Assembly (NCBI GenBank): GCA_019634415.1
Contig: JAHQVJ010000031.1
Span: 1 to 64,000, forward strand
Direction: 5' to 3'
DNA: 64,000 nucleotides
DNA from: Myxococcales bacterium
GTDB taxonomy: Bacteria > Myxococcota_A > UBA796 > GCA-2862545
This document shows, one piece after another, positions 31,530 through 39,914 of the stretch (positions within the stretch are counted from its first letter, which is position 1; every line of letters starts with the position of its first letter). The position numbers were made by a program, and so were the translations under genes. The notes beneath the pieces were generated by a model. That model did not search any database. It worked only from the letters and a program-made list of their open reading frames with translations, and was not told where the DNA came from.

Positions 31530-34013
31530 TCAGCTAGTGTGATCCAAGACGAGCCCGATCGCCAGCTCAGCATTCACCTGACTCGACTCCGTGGGCACGA
31601 GCTGCACGTCCCGGGCACGACAAGCAGCGCGTAGGGTCGGGCGAAGCGACTCGATCTGTCGGAGGAGCGCCGCGGGGCCGGTGATGTGCACGGCGGCCAG
31701 CGCATGCGATTGCGGCAGACGCTGCTCTGTCCTGCGTCGTCGCACTTCTCCGAGCACCTGACGCACGATCGCCATCTCGGGCACCGGGGGGTGATCCTCG
31801 GCCTGAGGGAACGTCGTCGTGTGCACGGAGGGGCCTCCCTCGGAGGGCTGGAACAGGCGCTGCCAGATCGCCTCGGTCACGAAGGGCAGGTAGGGAGCGT
31901 ACAGTCCCACGATCCGACGCAGGGCCTCGTACAGGGTCTGCTGAGCTGCGAGCCGCGATCCCTCGGGGAAGGATTCGGGCTGCGCGAGTCGATCCTTGAT
32001 GCCTTCGAGCCAGTCGTCGCAGAAGTGCTGGAAGAGGAAGGTGTCCAGGGCGCGCAGGCCAGAGGCGTAGTCGTGTGCTGCGAGCCCGCGGTCCACCTCG
32101 CGGGTGAGCGCGTCCAGGGCAGCGAGGAGGTGCCGATCCTCGGGGGGGCGCTGGGCAGCCGGGGTGCGAGGTGCGTCGGGGTCGAAGTCGTTTAGCGACA
32201 GGGCCGCGAGGCGCGCGGCGTTCCACAGCTTCACCACCACGCGGCGGCCTGCCTTCACCTGCTTTGCGTGGTAGCGCATGTCGTGGCCGAGGTTGCCGCT
32301 TCCTGCCCAGTGCCGCAGGGCATCGGCGCCGAACTTGCCGATCACCTGCGCCGGATCGTACCGGTTGAAGCCGCTGGCATCGGTGCTGGAGGCCAAGTCG
32401 CGTTTGCTGATCTTGCGGCCCTGCTCGTTGAGCCCCCAGCCCGAGATCACCACGTCTCGCCACGGGAGGTCGTCGTGGTGCAGGTGGGCCTTGAGCAGTG
32501 TGTAGAAGAGCCACGTGCGGATGATCTCGAAGGCCTGCACCCGCACGCCCATGGGAAAGGGGCCCGCGCTGCGTCCCTGGGTGCCCACCCAGTTGCTGTT
32601 GATCTGCGGTGTCATCGACGAGGTCATCCACGTGTCGAGCACGTCCGGATCGGCGTCCAGCGCGCCTCCGCAGCTCGGGCAGGTGTCGGTGGGAGGAGGC
32701 GTCTCGGTGGGGTCCACTGGGAGGTCGTCGAGCTCGGGGAGCACGGCCTCGCCGCAGTCCTGGCACAGCCAGGCCGGCACCGGCACGCCGTAGGATCGCT
32801 GACGGCTCAGGGTCCAGTCCCAGGCCAGCCCCTCGATCCAGTGATCGAGCCTGGGCTTCATGAAGGGGGGGTGCCATCGGAGCTGGGCGGAGCGCCCGAG
32901 CAGGGCGTCCTTCAGGTCCAACAGTCGGAGGGACCACTGCGGGATCACCTGCCACTCCACGCCGGCACCCGAGCGCTCGGAGGTGGGCATCATGCCCTCG
33001 GTCATGGAGAAGCCGTCCACCGCCCCTGCAGCCTGCAGGTCGGCCACGATGCGCTTGCGGGCTTGGGTGGGGGCGAGTCCGGCGTAGGGGCCGGCGAGCT
33101 CGGTGAGGTGGCCGTCGGCACCGATGCAGGAGCGCAGGGGCAGGCCGTCCCGTCGCCAGCGGCGCACGTCGTCGGCGTCGCCGAAGGTGCACACCATCAT
33201 CAGGCCCGTGCCGAAGTCGGGGTCCACCTCGGTGTCGGTGTGCACGCCGATCCGCCGCTGCTGCAGGGGCTCGATGGCCTGGGAGAGCCCCGCGTAGCGC
33301 TCGTCGTCGGGGTGGTGGTAGAGCGCCACACAGCCCGGCAGCAGCTCGGGGCGCGTGGTGGCGATGGTCAGCGCGCTGCCGTCGTCGGAGCGGAAGTGGA
33401 TCCGGAACAGCTTGGTGCGTCGCGTCTTGGTCTCGATGTCGGCCTGGGCGAGGGCCGTGCGCATCTCGGGGTCCCACAGCACGGGCTCGTCGCGGCGCAC
33501 GATGCGTCCAGCCCGGTGGAGCTCCACGAAGGAGCGCTGGGCAGTGCGTTGGCAGTGTGCGTCGATGGTGGAGTACCGCAGCGACCAGTCCACGGACAGC
33601 CCGAGGTCTCGCCACAGGGCCTCGTAGGTCTTGGCTCCCTCCTGCGTCTCCTTCAGACACAGGGCGCGGAACTCCGAGCGCTTCAGGGTGGCCGGATCGA
33701 TGCCGTGCACACGCTGCACGTAGCGCTCGGTGGGCAGGCCGTTGTCGTCGAAGCCCATGGGGTAGAAGGGGCGTCTGCCCTTCATGCGGTGCCAGCGCAC
33801 CAGGATCTCGGCCTGGGTGTAGGACATGGCGTGCCCCACGTGCAGATGAGCGGCAGACACGTAGGGGGGAGGGGTGTCCACGGCGAAGATCTCGCCCTCG
33901 CCGTGGGGGTCGAAGCGGTGGACCTGGTGGGTCTCCCACAGATCGCGGCACGCGGGCTCGTGCTCGGTGTGGTCGTAGCTACTGTCGAAGGGAATGGGTC
34001 CGAGGGTGGGCAT
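31530..34013 (-). CDS. valS: Valyl-tRNA synthetase, type-2-like
   Basis: 827 residues of class I aminoacyl-tRNA synthetase. The HIGH motif is H-V-G-H at residues 58-61. The following stretch [11 protein letters not shown] is the mark of type-2 ValS (archaeal and some bacterial), unlike the T-D-H-A-G-I-A-T of most bacterial ValS. The editing domain (T-T-R-P-E near 225) and the anticodon-binding domain are present. The KMSKS loop near residue 534 is K-I-S-K-R and lacks the usual S-K-G-N continuation. There is no C-terminal coiled-coil arm. It may be the only ValS or a second, specialised copy. Confidence 0.85.
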   Translation of the reverse strand: MPTLGPIPFDSSYDHTEHEPACRDLWETHQVHRFDPHGEGEIFAVDTPPPYVSAAHLHVGHAMSYTQAEILVRWHRMKGRRPFYPMGFDDNGLPTERYVQRVHGIDPATLKRSEFRALCLKETQEGAKTYEALWRDLGLSVDWSLRYSTIDAHCQRTAQRSFVELHRAGRIVRRDEPVLWDPEMRTALAQADIETKTRRTKLFRIHFRSDDGSALTIATTRPELLPGCVALYHHPDDERYAGLSQAIEPLQQRRIGVHTDTEVDPDFGTGLMMVCTFGDADDVRRWRRDGLPLRSCIGADGHLTELAGPYAGLAPTQARKRIVADLQAAGAVDGFSMTEGMMPTSERSGAGVEWQVIPQWSLRLLDLKDALLGRSAQLRWHPPFMKPRLDHWIEGLAWDWTLSRQRSYGVPVPAWLCQDCGEAVLPELDDLPVDPTETPPPTDTCPSCGGALDADPDVLDTWMTSSMTPQINSNWVGTQGRSAGPFPMGVRVQAFEIIRTWLFYTLLKAHLHHDDLPWRDVVISGWGLNEQGRKISKRDLASSTDASGFNRYDPAQVIGKFGADALRHWAGSGNLGHDMRYHAKQVKAGRRVVVKLWNAARLAALSLNDFDPDAPRTPAAQRPPEDRHLLAALDALTREVDRGLAAHDYASGLRALDTFLFQHFCDDWLEGIKDRLAQPESFPEGSRLAAQQTLYEALRRIVGLYAPYLPFVTEAIWQRLFQPSEGGPSVHTTTFPQAEDHPPVPEMAIVRQVLGEVRRRRTEQRLPQSHALAAVHITGPAALLRQIESLRPTLRAACRARDVQLVPTESSQVNAELAIGLVLDHTS

Positions 34014-34105
34014 GGCAGACCTCGCCGTGGCTCGTCAGAGAGAAGGGTTGACGGCACTGTGGGGCTGCTGGCTGCTCAGGGCCTGCCACTGCAGATTGGC
34101 ACGCA

Positions 34106-34137
34106 CGAGCGGGGGCCTACAGCCCCCTGGGAACTCG
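34106..34137. other. Hairpin in the valS leader region
   Basis: GGGGGC-CTACA-GCCCCC is a perfect 6-bp stem, with CGAG/CTCG able to pair outside it, 93-125 bases upstream of the valS start. It is not followed by a T-run and no T-box consensus (AGGGTGG) was found in the 228-base region between valS and the next gene, so it could be a leader structure of unknown role. Confidence 0.3.
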
Positions 34138-34241
34138 GCCCATGGGACGATGGCGCACACACGTCATGGGTGCTTCTGTCGTCACATCAGGGATGTAGCT
34201 GATCGGAGCACCTCTGCCCAGGCAGAGCGGATGCCTCGCGA

Positions 34242-34622
34242 CTACGAGTCGGCGCCCTCACACTGGCACTCCGGGTGCCAGCCCTTCAGGTCGGGATCCT
34301 GTGGAACGACGATGTCTCCGTCGCGGCTCACGTGATTGAGAACGAGGCATCCCCCTGGCTCCAGCACGATCTCGATGGCCCAACTCTGGGCGCCACTCAG
34401 CGGAGGCCATCGGATGTCTCCCACGTCGCCTGGGAGCACGTGGCTGACGAGCCGATTGACGCAGTCGTCGGCGTCGACGATGTCCTCACCGTCCAGGAGG
34501 TAGGTCCGGGCCATCGCGATGGTGGCGTCGGATTGGTTCTCGATGGCTCCGTCGATGGCGACGAGATCCGAAGGCCTGAACTCGCACGCGACAACGGGCA
34601 ACAGCAACAGGACGGCACGCAT
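34242..34622 (-). CDS. Small lipoprotein of unknown function
   Basis: 126 residues. The N-terminus M-R-A-V-L-L-L-L-P-V-V-A-C is a compact lipoprotein signal, so the mature protein is probably membrane-tethered. The remaining sequence is acidic with several tryptophans and two late cysteines (C-Q-C), and resembles no family known to me. GGAG precedes the start at a normal distance. It lies between the valS leader and the palindrome-bearing spacer after polA, and may have its own promoter there. Confidence 0.6.
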   Translation of the reverse strand: MRAVLLLLPVVACEFRPSDLVAIDGAIENQSDATIAMARTYLLDGEDIVDADDCVNRLVSHVLPGDVGDIRWPPLSGAQSWAIEIVLEPGGCLVLNHVSRDGDIVVPQDPDLKGWHPECQCEGADS

Positions 34623-34719
34623 GTGACACTCCTCGTCGAGGTGAAATCCGGACCGATTCCGGACCTCGTGGACGTCACCTGCAGAAAGGAATTCACCTCC
34701 CTGGTCAGGACTTCACACT

Positions 34720-34754
34720 CATCGCGACAATCAACGGGGTCGATTGTCGCGATG
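34720..34754. repeat. Palindromic repeat, copy A
   Basis: CATCGCGACAATC and GATTGTCGCGATG form a perfect 13-bp inverted repeat separated by 9 bases (AACGGGGTC). It is nearly identical to the palindrome at 34861-34895 and lies in the same orientation 106 bases before it. The 271-base spacer 34623-34893 holds these repeats and no gene. Confidence 0.8.
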
Positions 34755-34860
34755 CTACAGGTTGCCGCTCCGCGCCTGGACTTGCAGCACTCCCTGCACT
34801 CGCTCGCACGCTCGCTCGTTCCAGTCCCACTGCAACCCCTGGATCAGGCGCGCTCCGCTC

Positions 34861-34895
34861 GATCGCGACAATCAACGGAGTTGATTGTCGCGATC
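34861..34895. repeat. Palindromic repeat, copy B, at the polA stop codon
   Basis: GATCGCGACAATCAAC and GTTGATTGTCGCGATC form a perfect 16-bp inverted repeat around a 3-base loop. Two bases of the polA stop codon (34894-34896) lie inside the right arm. As RNA it would make a strong hairpin at the 3' end of the polA message; no T-run follows, so it is either a processing or stabilising structure or a mobile palindrome. Confidence 0.8.
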
Positions 34896-37563
34896 AATGG
34901 GCTTCCGCCCAGGTGCGTCCGGTTCCCACGTCCACTCGCATGGGCACCGACAGCGGCACGGCCTCGCTCATCGCTGTGCGCACCACGTCCGTGGCCCGAT
35001 CCAGCTCGTCCACGGGCACGTCGAGCAGTAGCTCGTCGTGGATCTGCAGCACGATCCGCGCCGACAGCGCCTCGCGTGCGAGCTCCTGCGCCGTCTTCAG
35101 CATGGCGACCTTGCACAGATCGGCTCCCGAGCCCTGGATCGGGGTGTTCATGGCCACCCGCTCCCCGTAGGCTCGATCGTTGGGATCGCCCGACCACAGC
35201 TCGCTGATGTAGCGCCGTCGCCCCAGCAGCGTGGTGACGTAGCCATCGGCGTAGGCGTCGGCGACCACGGCGTCTCGCCAGCGCGCCACCCCGGCGTAGC
35301 GCTCGAAGAAGCGAGCGATGTGCCGCTTGGCCACCGCGGTGGGGATCGACAGCTGGCGTGCCAACGCCGTGGGCCCCTGGCCGTAGATGGTGGCGAAGTT
35401 CACCGTCTTGCCGATCTCCCGCTGCGCGTTGCTGACCTGGGCCACGTCGACGTCGAACAGGGCCGCGGCGGTCAGTCGGTGCACGTCTCGACCGGCGCGG
35501 TAGGCGCTCACCAGCTCGGCGTCTGCCGACACATGGGCCAGCAGGCGCAGCTCCATCTGCGACCAGTCCGCACTCAGCAGCACACAGCCCGGGCTCGCCA
35601 CGAAGGCCTCGCGCACCGCGCGGAACTCCTCCGTGCGCACCGGCGTGCGCTGCAGATCGGGCTCGGTGGTGATCAGCCGACCCGAGCTGCTCACCGTCTG
35701 CTGGAAGGTGGCGTGGATGCGGCCGTCGCTGGCCACCGCGTCCACCAGCACGTCGGTGTAGGTGTTGATGAGCTTGTCGACGGTGCGCCAGCGCAAGACC
35801 TTGGACACGACGGGGTGCTGGCCCTCGAGCTGCGCCATCACCTCGGCATCCACGGAGTAGCCGGTCTTGGTGCGCTTGATCACGGTCAGGCCGAGCTCCT
35901 CGAACAGCACCGTTCCGAGTTGCTTGTGGGATCCAGGGTTGAAGCGGCGCCCGGCGAGCTCGCCGATCTCGGCGCGCAGCGCGCTGCGCTCCTCCTTCAG
36001 CCCTGCCCCGATGCGCGTGAGTACCTCGGGATCCATGCGCACCCCGGCCAGCTCGATGTCGCCCAGCACCCAGGACAACGGCAGGTCCACGTCGAAGAGG
36101 TTGGTGGCCTGGCCCTCCTCGCGCACCCGGGCGTGCAGCACCCGCCAGGCAGCACCTATGGCGTCGGCGTTGTGGCAGGCCCAGGCGCCTGCGCGATCCA
36201 CCGTCAGGTCGGCGAAGGCCACCCGGTCCCGCCCGCCTCCGATCACGCCGCGGATGGGCTGCAGCCCGACGTGTAGGTACTCCCGCGCGATCTGAGCCAG
36301 GCGATGCGGGAGGTGCTTGGTGGGGTCGACGAGGTAGCTGGCGAGCGCGGTGTCGCCCACCACGCCGCGCAGGGTGATCCCGACGCGCTGCAGCGCCACG
36401 TAGGCCTGCTTGCCCTCGTGGGTGACCTTGGGGCGAGACGGGTCCCGAAGCCAGTCCGCCAGCAGGCGCACGCCGTCCTCGCCCAGGTGCGTACCTGGTC
36501 CTGCGAAGGGAAAGTACATCCCGCGCCCCAGATCCGGGCTGATGGCGATGCCCACCAGCGCACCGCGCTGCGGATCGGGCAGCTCGTGCAGCACGTGCAG
36601 GGCCACGGGATCGGGCCCCTGACACTCCTGGGCCAGCGCGGCCTGGGCCATCTCGGGGGTGTCGCACACGAAGTACTGGATCGCGGTCACCTTGCCCACG
36701 TCCTGCAGCGCGGTGGGCGACAGCATCGAGAAGAACTCGAGGTCCAGGTACACCGCGTCCAGCTGCTCGGGAGTGGGAAAGGTGAGGGCGAGGTCGTCCA
36801 GCGTCACGTCGAGGGGGACGTCGCGGCGCAGCGTGGCCAGGTCTCGGCTCTGGCGGGCGATCTCGGCGTGGGTGCGGAGCAGCGTGCCGGTGCGGCCGCC
36901 GATGGCCTGGCGCTCCGCTGCGCCGAGGGTGGCGTCGAGGGTGCCGTGCTCGGCGAGCAGCGCAGACGCCGACTTCTCACCGATGCCCTTCACCCCGGGG
37001 ATGCCGTCCACGCTGTCGCCGACGAGCCCGATCCAGTCGGGGAACGCGCGCGGGTGCACGCCCCAGCGCCGGTACACGCGATCGGCGTCGTACAGGATCT
37101 CCTTGTTGGGCTCGAGCAGCCGCACACGCTCGTCCACGAGCTGGGCGAGGTCCTTGTCGCCGCTCACGATCCAGACCTCGTGGCCGGCGTCGAGGGCAAG
37201 CTGGCACAGGGTGGCGAGCACGTCGTCGGCTTCCACGCCGGGCACGCGCACGGCGGGGAAGTTGTGGGCCGCCACCAGCCGATCCACGTGGGGCAGCTGC
37301 TCCTGCAGCGCCTCGGGCATCGGGGGCCGGCCGGCCTTGTAGCCCTCGAACGCCTCCGCCCGAAAGGTCTTCCCCGGCGCATCGAACACCACGGCGCCGT
37401 AGGCCGGCGTGCGGCCCGACAGCACCTTGCGGAACATCTTGGCGAACCCGAAGGCGGCGTTGGTCGGCAGACCCGCCGTCGTCTTCAGGTTGGAGGGGAT
37501 CGCGTGGAAGGCTCGGTACAACAGCCCCGTGCCGTCCACCAGCACCACGCGCTCCCCAGCCAT
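34894..37563 (-). CDS. polA: DNA polymerase I
   Basis: 889 residues. The N-terminal 5'-3' exonuclease domain is intact (D-G-T-G-L-L-Y-R-A-F-H, G-V-E-A-D-D, S-G-D-K-D-L-A-Q-L). The polymerase domain has motif A D-W-S-Q-M-E-L-R near 667, motif B R-E-I-G-K-T-V-N-F-A-T-I-Y-G near 720 and motif C I-H-D-E near 841. In the central 3'-5' exonuclease domain the catalytic D-x-E and N-x-x-x-D positions are not seen (for example E-G-K-Q-A in place of N-x-K-x-D), so proofreading is probably lost, as in Taq polymerase. The start is one base from the FKBP stop, so the two are probably co-transcribed. Confidence 0.94.
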   Translation of the reverse strand: MAGERVVLVDGTGLLYRAFHAIPSNLKTTAGLPTNAAFGFAKMFRKVLSGRTPAYGAVVFDAPGKTFRAEAFEGYKAGRPPMPEALQEQLPHVDRLVAAHNFPAVRVPGVEADDVLATLCQLALDAGHEVWIVSGDKDLAQLVDERVRLLEPNKEILYDADRVYRRWGVHPRAFPDWIGLVGDSVDGIPGVKGIGEKSASALLAEHGTLDATLGAAERQAIGGRTGTLLRTHAEIARQSRDLATLRRDVPLDVTLDDLALTFPTPEQLDAVYLDLEFFSMLSPTALQDVGKVTAIQYFVCDTPEMAQAALAQECQGPDPVALHVLHELPDPQRGALVGIAISPDLGRGMYFPFAGPGTHLGEDGVRLLADWLRDPSRPKVTHEGKQAYVALQRVGITLRGVVGDTALASYLVDPTKHLPHRLAQIAREYLHVGLQPIRGVIGGGRDRVAFADLTVDRAGAWACHNADAIGAAWRVLHARVREEGQATNLFDVDLPLSWVLGDIELAGVRMDPEVLTRIGAGLKEERSALRAEIGELAGRRFNPGSHKQLGTVLFEELGLTVIKRTKTGYSVDAEVMAQLEGQHPVVSKVLRWRTVDKLINTYTDVLVDAVASDGRIHATFQQTVSSSGRLITTEPDLQRTPVRTEEFRAVREAFVASPGCVLLSADWSQMELRLLAHVSADAELVSAYRAGRDVHRLTAAALFDVDVAQVSNAQREIGKTVNFATIYGQGPTALARQLSIPTAVAKRHIARFFERYAGVARWRDAVVADAYADGYVTTLLGRRRYISELWSGDPNDRAYGERVAMNTPIQGSGADLCKVAMLKTAQELAREALSARIVLQIHDELLLDVPVDELDRATDVVRTAMSEAVPLSVPMRVDVGTGRTWAEAH

Positions 37564-37564
37564 A

Positions 37565-38854
37565 TCAGTGCGGGGTCTTGGCCTTGGACGGGTCGATCTT
37601 CACCGGCGGCATGCCGCCACCGGGGCCCGCGAGGATGTCGATCAGCTCGATCTCGAACAGGATCGGCTTTTCGCCGATGCCCGGCCACGGACCGCCCTTC
37701 GCCATCTCGGCGGGAACCCAGAACAGGGTCTTCTCGCCCTTCGACATCAGCGGCACGCCCTCGGACCAGGCCTGGATCGGCACTCGGCCGAGGGGGATGG
37801 TGATGGGCGTTCCGCGCTGCACGGAGCTGTCGAACATCTTCCCGTCGGAGTCCCAGCCCGTGAAGTTCATCTTCACCGCGGAGTCCTTGGTGGGCCGGTC
37901 GGTGCCGTTGCCGGGGGTGACCACCTTGTAGGCGAGGCCAGACTCGGTCTTGGTGGCGTCGGCGGGGGCTGCCGAGGCGTCGGCCGGAGCGGGCAGCGGC
38001 TTGACGATCTCGATCATGGTGAAGTCGAACACCACCATGCCCGGAGGTGCACCGGGCACCTTGGCCAGATCCTCGGGGATCCAGAAGCGGGTCTTCTCGC
38101 CCTCGACCATCAGCTGCAGGCCTTCCTTCCAGCCGGGGAGCAGGTTGGGGGCGTTGAGCTTGAACTGGGGCGGAGTGGGCTGATTCTCGGTGGACTGCAG
38201 CAGCTCACCCGAGCTCCGCCAGCCGATGAAGTGAGCCTTCACGGTGTCGTCCGCCGTGGGCTTCACGGTGCCCGTGCCCTTCTCGAGGACCTTGTAGGCC
38301 AGACCGGACTCGGTCTTGATGGCGTCGTCGGGCGCTGCCGCGACGTCTGCCGGGGGGTTGACGAAGGAGATGAGCTCCACATCGAAGACCAGCATGCCGG
38401 CAGGCTTGCCGGGCTGCCCCTTGTAGGCCAGCTCCTCCGGGATCCAGAACCGGCGGGTCTCGCCGGGGACCATGAGCTGCAGGCCCTCGGTCCAGCCAGC
38501 GATGACCTGGTTCAGCCCGAAGCTCGCCGCGGCCTTTCGCTTGATGGAGCTGTCGAACATGTTCCCGTCGGTGGTCCAGCCCGTGTAGTGCACGGAGACC
38601 ATGGCGTTCGGACCGGGCTTGTCGGTTCCCGTGCCCGCCGTGAGCACCTTGGAGGCCAAGCCGCTCTCGGTCTTGACGGCGTCTTCGGGGGCGGCGGCGA
38701 CGTCTGCAGGCGTATCCGGCAGGTCCGGCACCGGCGGCGGCACGTTCTCTGCTTCCTTCGTCTCCTCGGCCGGGGCGTCGGTGGTGGCCTCTTCCTCCTG
38801 CTGACCGTTGTTGCAGGCGACCAGGAGCAAGCTCGCAAAGATCAGTGCGCGCAC
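37565..38854 (-). CDS. Lipoprotein with three FKBP-type peptidyl-prolyl isomerase domains
   Basis: 429 residues. The lipobox ends L-V-A-C near residue 12, so it is periplasmic and lipid-anchored. Three FKBP domains follow a Glu-rich linker. Domain 1 (about 65-175) keeps V-H-Y-T-G-W, F-D-S-S and the G-W-x-E-G-L-Q-L-M-V-P-G hydrophobic pocket. Domain 2 has L-L-Q-S-T in place of F-D-S-S. Domain 3 keeps F-D-S-S but has Q-A-W-S-E-G. Only domain 1, and perhaps 3, look catalytic, so the others may bind substrates. The GTG start is set by GGAGGAAGG. It is divergent from the peroxidase gene and 1 base from polA. Confidence 0.85.
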   Translation of the reverse strand: MRALIFASLLLVACNNGQQEEEATTDAPAEETKEAENVPPPVPDLPDTPADVAAAPEDAVKTESGLASKVLTAGTGTDKPGPNAMVSVHYTGWTTDGNMFDSSIKRKAAASFGLNQVIAGWTEGLQLMVPGETRRFWIPEELAYKGQPGKPAGMLVFDVELISFVNPPADVAAAPDDAIKTESGLAYKVLEKGTGTVKPTADDTVKAHFIGWRSSGELLQSTENQPTPPQFKLNAPNLLPGWKEGLQLMVEGEKTRFWIPEDLAKVPGAPPGMVVFDFTMIEIVKPLPAPADASAAPADATKTESGLAYKVVTPGNGTDRPTKDSAVKMNFTGWDSDGKMFDSSVQRGTPITIPLGRVPIQAWSEGVPLMSKGEKTLFWVPAEMAKGGPWPGIGEKPILFEIELIDILAGPGGGMPPVKIDPSKAKTPH

Positions 38855-38909
38855 CCTTCCTCCGTTGCTAGGGGCAGGCAGGGGTAACATCCACTGCGGA
38901 GGAGCACCT

Positions 38910-39914
38910 GTGCTGATCGCGTTCGCGCTGTTGGGATGTACGTCCGGTGAGCCCACCGATGTGGCCGAGGTACCGCCTCCGCCACCGGTGGCTCCGGCAC
39001 CTCGTCACGTCACGTTGTTCGGCGTTCTGCCCGACACCATGCACGACATCGAGACCCCGCCCAGTCGGGCGTTGATCGACCTCGGCCGCATGCTCTACTT
39101 CGACGCGCGGCTGTCGAAGGACCAGCAGTACAGCTGCAACAGCTGCCACGAGCTCGCGGAGTACGGGGCGGCGCGGGAGCCGACTTCCGGGGGGGCGCCC
39201 GAGGGGCAGAGGCCTCGGAACGCGCCGAGCACCTTCAACGCCACGCTGCAGTTCCGGCAGTACTGGGACGGGCGCAGCGACGATCTGGTGACGCAGGCAC
39301 AGGAGGCCTTCCTGAATCCGAGGGAGATGGCGATGGCGTCGCAGAGCGACGTCGTGTCGGCGGTCTCGGCGATCCCCGGCTACGCGGATGCGTTCGCTGC
39401 AGCGTTCCCCGCCGAGCCCACCGTGACCTTCGGCTCCATCAGTCGCGCGCTGGTGGCCTTCCAGCAGGGGCTCGTGACCAGCGGCAGCAAGCTGGATCGC
39501 TACCTGATGGGGGAGGGGGCTGCGATGACCCCCGAGGAGGTGGCCGGTTTCGACCGCTTCGTGTCCACGGGGTGCGTGAGCTGCCACTCGGGCGTGCTGC
39601 TCGGGGGAGGGATGTTCCAGCGCCTCGGCGCGGTCCACGCATGGGACACGCCAGACGAGGGCCGAGCCTGGAGCACGGGCGACGAGGCCGAGCGGCGCCT
39701 GTTCAAGGTCCCTTCGCTGCGCAACGTCGCAGAGACGGGGCCCTGGCTGCACGACGGCTCCGCCACCACCCTGCCGGACGTGGTGCGTCGCATGGCGCAC
39801 CACCAGCTGGGACGGGATCTGAGCGACGACGACGTGTCGAGTATCGTGCTCTTCCTGAGCACGCTGACCGGCACGCTGCCGACGGACTACATCGCCGAGC
39901 CTCCGCTGCCCTGA
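38910..39914 (+). CDS. Diheme cytochrome c peroxidase (CcpA/MauG family) lipoprotein
   Basis: 334 residues from GTG 38910, set by GGAGGAG at 38898-38904. A lipoprotein signal ends L-L-G-C near residue 10. Two c-type heme-binding motifs C-N-S-C-H and C-V-S-C-H, the G-A-A-R and R-N-A-P-S segments and the late K-V-P-S-L-R-N-V-A-E-T-G-P-W-L-H-D-G block mark the diheme peroxidases, which reduce H2O2 with electrons from cytochromes; MauG relatives oxidise protein residues instead. The substrate is not clear. The 3' end overlaps the convergent fusion gene by 28 bases. Confidence 0.88.
   Translation: MLIAFALLGCTSGEPTDVAEVPPPPPVAPAPRHVTLFGVLPDTMHDIETPPSRALIDLGRMLYFDARLSKDQQYSCNSCHELAEYGAAREPTSGGAPEGQRPRNAPSTFNATLQFRQYWDGRSDDLVTQAQEAFLNPREMAMASQSDVVSAVSAIPGYADAFAAAFPAEPTVTFGSISRALVAFQQGLVTSGSKLDRYLMGEGAAMTPEEVAGFDRFVSTGCVSCHSGVLLGGGMFQRLGAVHAWDTPDEGRAWSTGDEAERRLFKVPSLRNVAETGPWLHDGSATTLPDVVRRMAHHQLGRDLSDDDVSSIVLFLSTLTGTLPTDYIAEPPLP

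Noticed and set aside
34106..34137. Intrinsic terminator
   Set aside because: The stem is short and no run of T follows it on either strand, so only a hairpin is reported.
34014..34241. T-box leader controlling valS
   Set aside because: A hairpin is present but no AGGGTGG T-box sequence, specifier loop or terminator with a T-run could be found.
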